From Cyathus striatus (Eukaryota > Basidiomycota > Agaricomycetes > Agaricales > Nidulariaceae), in the NCBI GenBank assembly GCA_025738555.1, contig JAOVFP010000010.1:1302001-1366000 (forward strand): a DNA stretch of 64,000 nt, read 5' to 3'. The first letter of the stretch is position 1, and every line of letters starts with the position of its first letter. The position numbers and the translations under genes were made by a program. Below the pieces are notes generated by a model that saw only the letters and a program-made list of their open reading frames with translations, ran no database searches and was not told where the DNA came from. Shown in pieces: positions 24,331-36,000 of this stretch.

Positions 24331-26663
24331 CTACAAAACCCAGGTGAAATCTTTGACAGTGCTCCAAAGGTCCTCTGCTGAGTCATCTGGTACCTGCTTA
24401 ATTGCAGAAACCCACCACGATAACGATATAATAACACAACACAATCCCAGTGGCCCCCCGCAGAACAACGAAGTCCACTCCAAACCCTCTGATGGCGCAG
24501 ACTTCGTAAGTGTGTCTGAAAGGTGCTGCCACTGTGGTTGAATAGAGGTCCACCAGACCATCCAGGTAGGGCTGTATTTCGCTGCTGTTATACTCGGTAT
24601 AACTGATGGGCTACAGTGATGCTGGATCCACCAGGACACTTCCACAGGATGATTAGTAGTAGAGAAGGGCTAGCAGTATAGGTAAGCTTCAGAACTGTGC
24701 ACTGAAGTGAATACTTACTAATATGTCAGGTTTCTTCAGCTCGAAATGCTTCCACTCAGTTACTAGGGATTCCCAGCATCATTCTGATGATACCTTATTG
24801 AGGTAGTCTACATATACCTGTGCATAGTCTGGAAGTGGCCTGACATTTTCCCCTGTAGTAGCCGTAATTGTATGATCACTGCCACTATCCAAGACATATA
24901 TAAAATCTACAAGTATGAATTATTTCAAGAATACTTACTTTTCAGCTGTGCAGTTCTGCTCACTCAGTGCACCAGTACCACCAGTGCCTTGCACATCACA
25001 TTCAGTGGTAGGAGTATTGCTTCATGTTAAAAGGAGTTAGTTAGATATGTACGAAATGAATCAATTGACAGCCTACCTGGGAACTTCATTCACTGTTTGC
25101 TGATTGTCTGAGTCAGAGCTTCTTGACATGGGAATGCTATTTTCATTGATGATTGGTGACCCCAGAGTAGTTCTGAAGATGAAATACAATCCAAAGTAAG
25201 TACTTAGCTGTCAAAATAAAACACATGAGTACATACTTCTTCTGTTCTACACATGCAGATCATTGTACACCATTGGAACTATTGTGTGATTTCGTTTTCT
25301 TCAGGGTTCGGCACTACTTCGTTCCTTTGTCGCAAGGTGGTGGAGGTCCTAATCCTAACTCCGCAAGAAACTGCTGGTTCACAGCAATATTGTCATTCCT
25401 TGTTGCATCATATTTGGACATACATTGACCATCGGATGTCATAATATATTCGATAGGAAGGTTGAGTTTGGGTGTCTCAGCCTGCTGTTCGATATCCTTC
25501 TCACCCCCATCAGCACCGTTTTCTTCCTCCCCCTCATCCAAGCTACTTCCACCTTCAGAACTGGCCAGTCCATCCACTGAACTAGATGAGGATGATCTCC
25601 CCAAACTGCTAGCAAGACTTCTTGAATTGCATTCTTCCTTAGCTTTGGTATGTAAGTCAGTTATGAACTTGTTATAAACATGAAAGTGTATCCATGAACT
25701 TACAGAAACATTTATATAGAAAGTCATCGAACTTGTTCTCGATACTTTTCACAAACTCATCTGTACCTAACAATTGTGCCCAGTTGTTTCCATCTGGATC
25801 AAGACCGAAGTGACAGCTCCATGTAAAATGTGAGTATTCGAAAATTTAGACAAGCTAACTACAAAAGCTGACTTACATTAGTGTATCAATATCTCCACCT
25901 CAAAGAGGTCTTGGACTGCCAGCAAAAACGGTAAAGTTCCACCCAGTTAATTCCTGGAATTTTTCAATTCTTGAAGTGATTGAAGCAGGAAGTCTTTTTA
26001 TTGCTCTAAGGGTACTTATGCATAGGTGAATGTATTCAAAAACACATTACTTACTTCTCATATGATTTGTTACTAGGCACTTCATTCTCAATCTCCAAGT
26101 CGTCTTTGTAGTGTCTATTTTGCATCATTTCATGGTGAGATTTGAGTTCATTCTTGATGCTCTCATCTTCTATGTTGTAGAGTTTCTGGACCACTTCATC
26201 TTTGACCTGGGACCGCGACTTTGCCAGCTTTATGCCTTGTGGAACTGAAGAACAGTATTCATCCCACTCAGCATTTACAAAGGTCTCAATGTGGTCTGAG
26301 TAGAGCTTGTGGTAGACTTGCCACTCGTAAAGGGGTCACTTCCACACCTTTACTGGTTTGGTGTCCAGAGTACCTCGAGTCATTGCAGTAGAGTCACGGA
26401 TATTATTCCAAAACCAATTACTCAGTTGCTGTGATAGTAAGTGACTGTAAGTTACTATATACATATAATTATTGGATGATGCTTACTGTACGCCTTTCAT
26501 GCCAGGTTACATCTTTTGGTAGTCCCCACTCCTCTGCCCATTCTCTGTATAAGCGTTGGAGCCACTTATTCATATCCCTCAAGTCCCTCGCCCAGAGATA
26601 GGCTGGTAACCTTTCCAAGAGCCAATCACACTGTGTGTCGGTACCCCATGAGTCCCTTGTCAT
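24331..26663 (-). pseudogene. KDZ-element-associated protein of unknown function, multi-exon
   Basis: Read on the minus strand. Exon 26663-26488: MTRDSWGTDTQCDWLLERLP and REWAEEWGLPKDVTWHERRT. Exon 26428-26055: QLSNWFWNNIRDSTAMTRGT and VQKLYNIEDESIKNELKSHH. Exon about 26008-25877: AIKRLPASITSRIEKFQELT, GWNFTVFAGSP. Next exon: CHFGLDPDGNNWAQLLGTDE. Then a Ser/Glu/Asp-rich exon with DATRNDNIAVNQQFLAELGL, and a C-terminal exon ending near 24331 (WWTSIQPQWQ ... SLFCGGPLGLCCVIISLSWW). The order of parts matches, from memory, a recurrent Agaricomycete protein of unknown function often seen near CxC2/KDZ transposases. TGA interrupts it at 26336-26338 and 25900-25902. It lies divergent to the transposase within the same terminal repeats and so may be a second transposon protein. 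Role unknown. Confidence 0.6.
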
Positions 26664-28455
26664 AGTCGGTGTCCGTATGTCATGGTCTGTGAAGGCTTAC
26701 AGCATGATAGATGGTGGAATAGGAGGAGTGCTGGAAAGTTCCAACTACAAATCTGAGTAAATTGGTTGAAGTTTGCACTAGGTTCACATTTGCACATTGC
26801 CGGTTATGTTAGTAATTTGCCACTGAATTCAATTGTGAGTGGTGGGGACCAGGAGAGTGATGCGACTTGATGACTTGACATATTTTGGGGAAGGGTCACT
26901 ACTGTGGAAGAATTAATTGGTTGATGCGTGGCTGGCATCACACCTGAAACCTAGACTAAAGTAGTCAGTACTTAATTAGAGATGGCAACAAAGACTTAGC
27001 AGACAAGATTCAGATGTTGACACTTCCTATAGAATTAGTAGCTCAGAGGACTCAATAGTGCATGCAAAGTAAAGTCAGAAAAAGGAGGTGAACTCTTCCT
27101 TAGTATAACCTAGGGTATATACAGGTGCGGCAATGAAGATGGGATAGTGCATGTGTGCTGTCATGTTGCCATTGCCCAGAAAAACAATAACATACATAAA
27201 TGAATATAAATAGAGAGTGTAGAAGTAAAGATTAATGGGAGAAGAACGGGCATAATGTAATAGAGGTAGTATAGTAATAAAAGAGATCATGTTTGAATAA
27301 ATAAAATTGAAAAAGAAGACTGTTGTCAGGCACTGGTGGTCGGAATGTTGAGTGTGGAAGCAGAAAACATGAATTATAGACTGACAATGTAGCAGAAAAA
27401 CAAAGGTGAAGATAATGGATAAAGAAAGGAATGAATGATCAAAATAAAATTTGAATAGAAATGAACAGAATAAGATTGAACCTATGCCTCAACCAAAGTC
27501 CCTGTACTTCCACCAGTAGGAGTATAGCACGATGAGGGTAAAGACCCATTCATCATGCCTCGGTGATCAAAACACCAGTCTTAAGAACTAAACAAATATC
27601 TTGAGAAAAGACTCAGTCTTGGCCCTTGGGTGTGCAACCCTAATCCCTAGCATCTTGGAACTTGTCCGATGGGTGCATAGTGCCCAGAATGTCCGAATAT
27701 CGTGTTTATATATCTTGAGGACGAAGACTTGAGGAGACGAGATGAAAAATGAAGCAGTGAGTAGTGATGGGAGAGTTCATAACCGAGGCGCGTTGAGGTG
27801 CAAGCGGAACGATAGTGCACAGGTGAGTCACGTGGTATTTGGCACCAGCTTCCCAATGTTTGGTCAAGCCATGCCGGGTCTCTAAGTCCACAAGAGAAAC
27901 ATGAGGAAATGTGCTTGTGCAACACTTCGGGGGTCAAATTAATATAATAAGAATAAAAATATAGACTGTTAGTGCAAGTAGAAATAGCTAATAATATATA
28001 AAAGACAAAATAAATGAATTAAATCGAATTATAAGTATATTACTGGGTTACACCAGTACACCATCTACATCGTCCACACTATCCTTCTTTGTTCCTCAGT
28101 AAATACTTCAATTATTTCAATAATTGTAGTCGATTTTATGTAAATACTTGTGATGGAGTTAAAACTTGCAGCGGTGAGATGCATGTACAAGGTGGAATGG
28201 TCTAGTAAGAAATGTGCACATACATTGCTAGATTTGTGAAAAACTCAGGTGTCGTTACATCGCGCTACATCTATCACGAACTCAATTCCATGTGGTGAAG
28301 CAATTATGAATGCTCGTACTGGATTATAACATAGTTATGATGTGACTAATATAGTATGCTGTCCTCAACATATTCTACTCTATGAATCAGTACTTGTGAG
28401 TTGTTTATCAGATAGAATGGACCTTCGTAATTATCTTGTAAGTTGACTCCTTTCA
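26664..28455. other. Non-coding; possible LTR-like insertion at about 27010-27925
   Basis: The sequence between TGTTGACACTTCC (27014) and GTGCTTGTGCAACA (about 27922) has TG...CA ends with a TGTTG/CAACA inverted match. It contains a CpG-bearing part (27640-27930) and a TATA-like tttatatatc on the plus strand near 27700, so it could be a solo LTR. No 5-bp duplication is visible. Nothing else is recognised. Confidence 0.3.
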
Positions 28456-28459
28456 TTTG

Positions 28460-29460
28460 TTATATATGATAGTGCTCTATGAAAGCGATGAGATCTGACT
28501 CGAGTTAGTATGCAATTATGTATGAATTGACTAGCTATACTATTAGGTTCTCTACATTTAGTGCATGGCTTCTGTACTCTCCACTATTATACATGACTTA
28601 AGGCTCTTCTGGATGTCGACTATTCATATCTGCAATGACTATTTTTATGCTCTCTAGACTCTGGACTATTTTATGCGACTTACAGCTCATCTGGACATCG
28701 GCTGTTTATGTCTGTGATAACTATAAGCTCTATTTTCGTGTTCTATAGACTCTAGACTATTTTATGCAACTTACAGCTCCTCTGGACATCAGCTATTTAT
28801 ATCTGTAATCACTGTAAGCTCTATTTTCGTATTCTATAGACTCTGGAGTATTTTATGCGACTTACAGCTCCTCTGGGCATCGGCTGTTTATATCTGTAGT
28901 AACTATAAGCTCTACTTTCGTGTACTATAGACTCTAGACTATTTTATGTGACTTACAGCTCCTCTGGACATCAGCTATTTATATCTGTAATCACTGTAAG
29001 CTCTATTTTCGTGTTCTATAGACTCTAGACTATTTTATGCAACTTACAGCTCCTCTGGGCTTCGGCTGTTTATATCTGTAGTAACTATAAGCTCTATTTT
29101 CGTATTCTATAGACTCTGGAGTATTTTATGCGACTTACAGCTCCTCTGGACATCAGCTATTTATATCTGTAATCACTGTAAGCTCTATATTCGTGTTCTC
29201 TAGACTCTAGACTATTTTATGCGACTTACAGCTCCTCTGGACATCAGCTGTTTATATCTGTAATAACTGTAAGCTCTATTTTCGTGTTCTCTAGACTCTA
29301 GACTATATTATGCGACTTACAGCTCCTCTGGACATCGGCTGCTTATATCTGTAATAACTATGATATGCTTTATTTTCATGCTCTCTAGACTCTGGAGTAT
29401 TTAAAGTCAGCTCCCCTGGACATGGTGATTCATCTGTTTATATCTGCACTCTGGGCTGAC
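28460..29460 (+). repeat. About 91-bp tandem repeat, ten or so units
   Basis: The unit includes TTTTATGCGACTTACAGCTC, CTCTGGACATCGGCTGTTTA and TATAAGCTCTATTTTCGTGT, then CTATAGACTCTAGACTA. Starts near 28668, 28760, 28852, 28943, 29034, 29127, 29217 and 29308, with decayed copies at both ends. Unlike the surroundings, the units keep CpG sites (GCGAC, TTCGTG, ATCGGC). No coding. Confidence 0.85.
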
Positions 29461-29464
29461 CTAT

Positions 29465-29650
29465 GTGTCAATCGAAAATTCTGGAGTGAATGAGACACTG
29501 TCAAATTCGAAGATACTATCTATATGTCAAATACAATACAGAGGCTAGAATGTGTGCCAGTCTAAAACTCTGGAGTAAATGAGATATTGTCAAATTTGAA
29601 GACGACACAATCTACATGTTCAATTCAATACAGAGGCTAGAATATCGATC
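29465..29650 (+). repeat. Two direct copies of about 90 bp
   Basis: Two adjacent copies share TCTGGAGTRAATGAGA, the block TGTCAAATT and CAATACAGAGGCTAGAAT, at about 29480-29555 and 29570-29643. They directly follow the 91-bp array. Confidence 0.75.
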
Positions 29651-30165
29651 GATGTAGGGGTAGGTGAGAATCCTGATGCTGACGTGTTAGCGGCTCTGTT
29701 GTACTTAGATGTTAACGATGATCAAGATCTTTCTACCGATGCCACTGCAGAACCTGTTGTGCCTAAAGTTGTGGTCTCGCCCCAACAGTACAAGTCATCG
29801 TTTGCTCCATCAAAGCAGGCGGCCGAGCATACTGAAAAGGTTTGATTTCATATATCCCTTGATTCTGTTACTTTGGGCTCAGATGGCACCCTTGATTAAC
29901 TGCTGAGAAACCAGATCCTTATCGAGCATTGCTGATATCAATTGAGAATGAGCTGACTCCTGTGGAATGTACGATCTAGTCGGATTTCACACACTCTCAT
30001 CAGAATGCTTGTTGACTGGGCTAAGGGTCTGCTTGCGAATCGATGTCTGAAGTGCCACCAGCAGATGCCTTTAAGTGTTATGAAGAGTGGAGTAGGGAGT
30101 GGGATGAGGGGGAAGGGTATATTCAAGAACATAATTACTACATTAATTCGTAGTGGGAGATGTTG
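29640..30165 (+). pseudogene. Unrecognised coding remnant, probably retroelement
   Basis: The frame from about 29668 reads NPDADVLAALLYLDVNDDQD and PVVPKVVVSPQQYKSSFAPS to a stop at 29842. Later frames are broken by several stops, and a last piece reads LKCHQQMPLSVMKSGVGSGM. Near 30153-30163 the purine run gtagtgggaga precedes TGTTGAGTGTTTTATATATG, resembling a polypurine tract and the start of a 3' LTR. I do not recognise the protein. CpG is partly retained. Confidence 0.3.
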
Positions 30166-31150
30166 AGTGTTTTATATATGCTTGAAGGGTTCTGAGATAC
30201 AAAGTCATGGTACATGAATAAAATAATAACGACTCCTCCCATGACTCCTGAAAGATCAAACTGAAAGCCTGCCAGATGAGTGATCAGTAAATTCACAATG
30301 CTCTAACTCACTATCAACATAGGACTTACTATAACGTTGCGCATGCAGCACTGTGGGCTGAATAAAACAATAAGAAAAGAATAACACTTGCAATATAGTA
30401 AAAACTACTTAAATGATTGAGGCTGGATCGCCTGTCACAGATGTATGGCTACAACATTGATTGTAACCCTGTTAAATGATATGGCATACATAGACTGCAA
30501 GAATGATACCATTAGTGAAACCAGTCAGCGATAATGAAACCGATGAAATTACCTGCAAGACACTTGCATTTCAAAGCATCCTAGCGAAATGGGAGCTTGG
30601 GCTGTCGAGCTGTGTGGTGTGAATTAGAACATTCATCAGCTCATACATAGGAAGAAAAGTAGAGGGCAAATATAAGATCGTTTCATTTGGTGTCCCACCC
30701 ACCATCTTTCCAATATTCGCCAACACCCTGCTGACACTACCACAAGCAGCTGAATCCCTTGTTACTTGAATCCAAGGCTTCTTTCACTCGTGCTGTTGTG
30801 AATATGCACATGCTTTCTGCTGCTGCTGCTGGCTTAACCCGAGAGTAGGAGTCTCGGATTCTGGGACTTCACGAACTTTAACGATTCGTAAGGGTGGGTA
30901 CATGGTCATCAGATGCGACTGCATGCTCACCTTCTTCCTAACAGCTATTGAATCCTATGGGTATGGGTAGTGACATTGCATACAAAGGAGGGGGTTGTAA
31001 CATAGGAGGGAGTGAATGGTTATTTGCTTGCAGTCTCACAAATAAGCGATGAGAACATTCTTGGCTGACATGACAGGTGGAATACACACACATTTACTTC
31101 TATTGGTTAATATCAAATCGCATGATCATCTGAGAGCTATTATTATGAAT
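30166..31150. other. Non-coding, possibly LTR-derived
   Basis: Could be the 3' LTR beginning at 30164, but no matching end was found. It includes a (CTG)n-like stretch at 30820-30831. No gene is seen. Confidence 0.3.
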
Positions 31151-32145
31151 ACAGTAAGTGGCTGCATACTACTTCAATTCTATTGTGTAGAGATCGATTA
31201 TTAATGATACAGTAAGCTCCCACATGTCGAACATGTGTACTACTTCAATTCTATCGCATTGTAATCGATTATTATTTATATACATGTCAGACTTTAATTC
31301 CATCATGTTGTGATCGATTATTATTGATACACATGTCAGACCTTCAATTCTATTGCATTGTGATTGATTATTATTGATACACATACCATTTGTCCTTTCT
31401 TGAGTGGTCAGAGATCTTTTTTATTTTGGAGCATTACTTGTTGTTGTGTGAGTTTGTGAAGTGCTTGTGCTTCTTTCCTAAGTTGGTGTAATGCTTTGAT
31501 ATGTTTTTGGACTTCTAGAATCTTTGATTGAGAGAAGACTTCTGGAAGTGCAATGGGGTCATATCCCATAATTAGGTAGAATGGGGAGTTCTTCATGACT
31601 GAGTGATATTGGGAGTTGATGGCAAATTCAGTGGAGGAGAAATATTTGTTCCAGTTGTACTGTCTCATTGTGCAGATGCATCTGAGGTAGACTTCTATTT
31701 CTTGATTCATTCATTCAGTTTGGCCATTGGTTTGTGGGTGATAAGCTGTGCTTCCTTTCCATTTGACATCTAGGTGTCGTATCATTTCTTGGAAAGCTTT
31801 GGCAGTGATCTTGGGGTCTCTGTCAGATATGATGGAGTCAGGTAATCCAAATCTTCAATAGACTGTGTCGAGTAAGAGTTGGGCTACTCCTAATGTGGTA
31901 AGTCCTTTCTTGTGGCAATGTTTGAATATTACCCCCTTTGTAGAACCATGGTCAATCATGACAAATATAGAGTCATATCCATCAGAGGATGGTAGATCTG
32001 TGATCCAATCACATGAGATCTGAGAGAAGGGTCAGGTATCTGTCAGACATGTGTAATACTTCAATTTTATCACATTGTGATCGATTATTACTGATATAGT
32101 AAGCTGCCACATGTCAGACATGCGTAGTACTTCAATTCTGATCAT
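31150..32145. repeat. About 65-75 bp tandem repeat split by a gypsy fragment
   Basis: Units built from CATGTCAGAC, a CTTCAATTCTATYRCATTGT stretch and GATCGATTATTATTGATACA occur at 31165-31390 (about four, some shortened) and again at 32036-32145 (about two). The intervening 31391-32035 is a gypsy integrase fragment. The same phase on both sides suggests the fragment was inserted into, or captured by, the array. Confidence 0.75.
31400..32035 (-). pseudogene. Ty3/gypsy integrase core fragment
   Basis: The minus strand reads WITDLPSSDGYDSIFVMIDH, KAFQEMIRHLDVKWKGSTAY, HPQTNGQTE and then MNQEIEVYLRCICTMRQYNW, NSQYHSVMKNSPFYLIMGYD. These are the RNase H-like integrase core with its first Asp, second Asp (SDRDPK) and the Glu helix, plus the 'SPFYL..GY' motif. 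TGA at about 31711-31713 sits where Arg is expected (TERVNQE in the family). No other part of the retrotransposon is present and no LTR flanks it. Confidence 0.8.
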
Positions 32146-33089
32146 TGACAACATCAATATACCGTGATTAAGTGCATCACACAGTACTTTAAATGTAAGA
32201 ATGAGTATGAAGTTCATTTAGAATCCTTGTCCACACAACTTCATTGCAGCACTAGCAAAGAAACTGCCAACATGGCTCCAAAGAGACTTGGTTCCCTACA
32301 TCAAAAACTAACTCAAAGTGTTCACAACACTTATCAGCTACAAGGTCATCAAGCACCACTGCTCAATTTTGTCCTGCTGTTCAATCTGAATCATTAGTAC
32401 AACAAAATCAAGACTCTGGTTCAGCTAGTGGTACTTCACATGTTACATCACTAACAGTTGTGAAGAGCAAAGGCAAGACAATAATAAAGAAGGAGTCACA
32501 GAGAGATAGAAATGTTGATCATGCTATAAATAAAGATATAATAATACAAGATACAGAGCATCTATCTCAACCAAATGAAATACCACAATATGATCTTAAA
32601 GAATCTATTTCAATTGAGCAACCTACTGATCCCTTGAAATCAAAAAAGCATAACCATAAAACATTAGTTAGAATGTTATTTTTACATTTATAATAACTGA
32701 TTCTAATTGATAATATTTACATAGGCAAAACTGAATGAATGGCTAAATTATCAAGATGAGTTTCTTGATGAACTCCTTTGACATGATGGAAAGGGTGACT
32801 ATACAAATGAAGATAAATGCTCAGAGTGCAAAAAAGAAAATGGTCATTATAAATGTAAAGATTGCTTTCATGGTTGTCTATTGCAATGTAGAAAATGTAT
32901 CATAAAGGGACACAAATATTTACCACTCCATTGAATAGAGGTAAGATAATAATTTCATTAACATATATCAATTACAATTTATGATTGTTTAGAGATGGAA
33001 TGGATTTTTCTTTGAGAAAGATAACCTTAAGAATCTTGGATTATGTATTCAGCTTGGGCATGGGGGCACACACTGTTCCAGCCCATCTA

Positions 33090-33097
33090 GTGGCACT
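33090..33097 (+). other. hAT target-site duplication, left copy
   Basis: GTGGCACT, repeated exactly at 37375-37382, borders the hAT element on both sides. Removing one copy plus the element rejoins the transposase frame (ending SSPSSGT and continuing EFVVVDV). Confidence 0.95.
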
Positions 33098-36000
33098 TAG
33101 GCAAATGCACGGGTTCCAGCAACCCGTGGGGGTCACGGGTAGGGTACTGTCGGGTTCGGGTTCGGGTTGACTCTGATTACCCGTTACCCCTAGCATACCC
33201 GTCAGTTATCGTAGGTGATTTTAAATCACTATTACAAAGTAATATTCGATATCTCACACATCCGAAGACGTTCTAAATCATGATTATGTAATCACGCATC
33301 ACGCTGGAATGACACATCCATACGCGTTCTGCTCGTCTCAACCTATCCTCACTTCCTCGCTCGCCCTTCCCCTCACTTTCCCCAAATATACATCTTCGTG
33401 CACCGCCCCGACATTGTACCCAACTCTGAGGAACATTTCAACACATCGGGACCTCTCCGCCACCGCTCGCAAAGCCAGACCCTGAAGTTTGACAGTACAT
33501 AGAGACTATTCCTCAACACCAAGTTCCCCAATATATTTCTCGATTCTCCCTTCGCGTTTCAGCTATGTTTTCTATTATTTTCCATTCTTTAATCCGAGAT
33601 CGTTGTTTACCAGTGTCCATAGTAACTTACACATTCTAGGATTAGTTGTTTTTTTTTATTTAGTACATAAGTCTCTGTATTTTCTAGAGCCCACCTAATC
33701 AAGTTTTTCACCACCTCGAACTCATATTCTAAGTCTAACACTCCGTCTCTACATTCTCACTGTTGATTTTATCAATTTATCCATTCTCGCCACCTCGTTT
33801 TTACGCCAGAACTTCACATTGAAGTTCTATCTCTCTCGTAACGTCGCAAACTCTCATTTTATCATTCTAACACCCTCACCCTCACCTTAGAACACCCAGT
33901 TGTAATCAAGCACAATTTGAACGTCATCATGGGAGAAGATAGTCCCAAAGCAACACGGTCAGGTCGGATATCGACTGCAAAGGAGGCGACTAGGCTGGCC
34001 ATAAAGTCATTGATGCCTGGGAAGCGCTCCAAAAAGGCTACTCCAACAGACGATGAAAGCTCAGTTGATTCGGTATGTACCCTACTAGTATAATGGACCA
34101 CTGAACTAATATATCAACTTATTGGGGTATAGGTACAACCACCTAAGAAGAAAAGTAAGATCTATAAACCTTTCGCACGGAAGGCTAAGCCACAACCTGT
34201 TCTGAAGTCACCACTGGCCGTGAGTCACATACATTGCTGTTGATCGACACTAACAACCAACCTTGAATATAGTCTTCATCCTCGGGGATTCCAGTCGCTA
34301 CCCAAGTTCAGAATCCCACCACGGCAACCACTTCTAGTATGAAAGCTCAGCTTTCAGCGGCTACCAATACCCAGAAGCAAAACCAGCGTGCAACGGTTAT
34401 TGATATATCAGATGACGATGAAGACATTGGCAGTGGGAAGGAGCAAACATCCGATGAGGAGGAGACTCCTGAAGACGAGCTAGGTAAGTCATTTATATGT
34501 GTCTATCGTCATTACTAATACTACTTAGAACGTATGATGAAAGACTGGAGCTCACCAATCTATGCGTTCTTCCACCCTATTCCTGTGATCGGCTTCAGCA
34601 ATGGACGTCGATACCATGAGTTTCGCTGCTTCGCCAAATCTTGTAACCGACCAGTGAAGACCGTTCGCCGCTATTTAGATACGAAGGATGCAAGTTCCAC
34701 TGGTAATCTACACAAGCATGCGAAGCCTTGTTGGGGTGAAGCCACTGTGAAGCTCGCTATGAATACTGGAACAGTACGAGACGCGCGAGAGGCTCTCTCT
34801 CACTCCAAAGATGGGTCAATTGCTGCAGCTTTTGAGAGAAAGGGGAAAGGGAAAGTGACATACTCGCATCGACAACACACCCGAGCGGAGACACGGTATA
34901 AATCCCTTAGCATGGCTTATATACTGTTTACTAATTCTTGATACAGAGCTGAGATTGTTCGTTGGGTGTCTGAAAGTGCACGGCCATTCAGTATTGTCAA
35001 AGATCGTGCATTCAATTGTTTGATGAAGACTGGTCGCCCAGGATACTACTTACCTTCTCCAACTACAGTCTCTCGTGATGTTCGTTTAGTATTCAAAGGG
35101 ACTCGTCGCCGCATTGCTGAAATGTTACAAGTAAGTGATAATAATATACATAACAAAATACTTATCCCATACCAGAGACATAGTGGATTGCTGCACTTCG
35201 CCACTGATGCGTGGACTTCACCCAATCACCGCGCCTTTGTTGCCATAACTGTTCATTTTGAATTTGAGGGAAGTCCAATCGCACTAATACTTGATGTTGT
35301 CGAAGTATCAGAGTCACACAGTGGCGATAATCTTGCCAATACATTTGCTGAGATTATAAATGACTTCGGGATCTCTGAGAAGGTGAGAGGACTGCTAGTA
35401 ATATGACTGATACAAATGTTTACTTGATGTACCTTAGATCTTGGGCATCACCTGCGATAATGCCTCAAACAATGACGTTATGGTGAACAAGCTCGACAAC
35501 ATGGCGTTGAACACATTCTCAAAGGTCAACCACACCCGCTGCTTCCTCCATGTTAACAACCTCGTCGCACAGACATTTATTAGACAGTTTGACGCACCAC
35601 AGAAGACCAAATCTCAACAACAGGACACCGAAATCGACCTTGATCCAGACTCCACTGCCTTAAAGGAATATGAAATTACGGAGGAAGAAAGTCTCGATGA
35701 CCTAGATGCAATGGAGGATGACAATGACGAGAATCATGCAGTGAACGATGACAATTATGAAGGGTGGGTTGATGAAATGGATGCCCTGTCTCGGGCAGAG
35801 CGCTCTATCATCAATAGCAAGCTTCATCCGTACGGCTGTTGCTAGCAAAGGTAAGTAAAAGATTTGTTCAAGATAATCATTGAGGCTTAACTCATTATAG
35901 GTTCGGAAGCTCTCCTTCAAAATGATACATTCAACTACTCGTCTACTGCCTGCCTGGATTAGTTGCCTGGAGGAGCTGGAGCTACCAGTCAGAATGATAC

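Noticed and set aside
20341..31150. TET/JBP-type oxygenase gene, reported near KDZ transposons in some Agaricomycetes
   Set aside because: I looked for one in the giant element and found no frame with the dioxygenase H-x-D ... H pattern.
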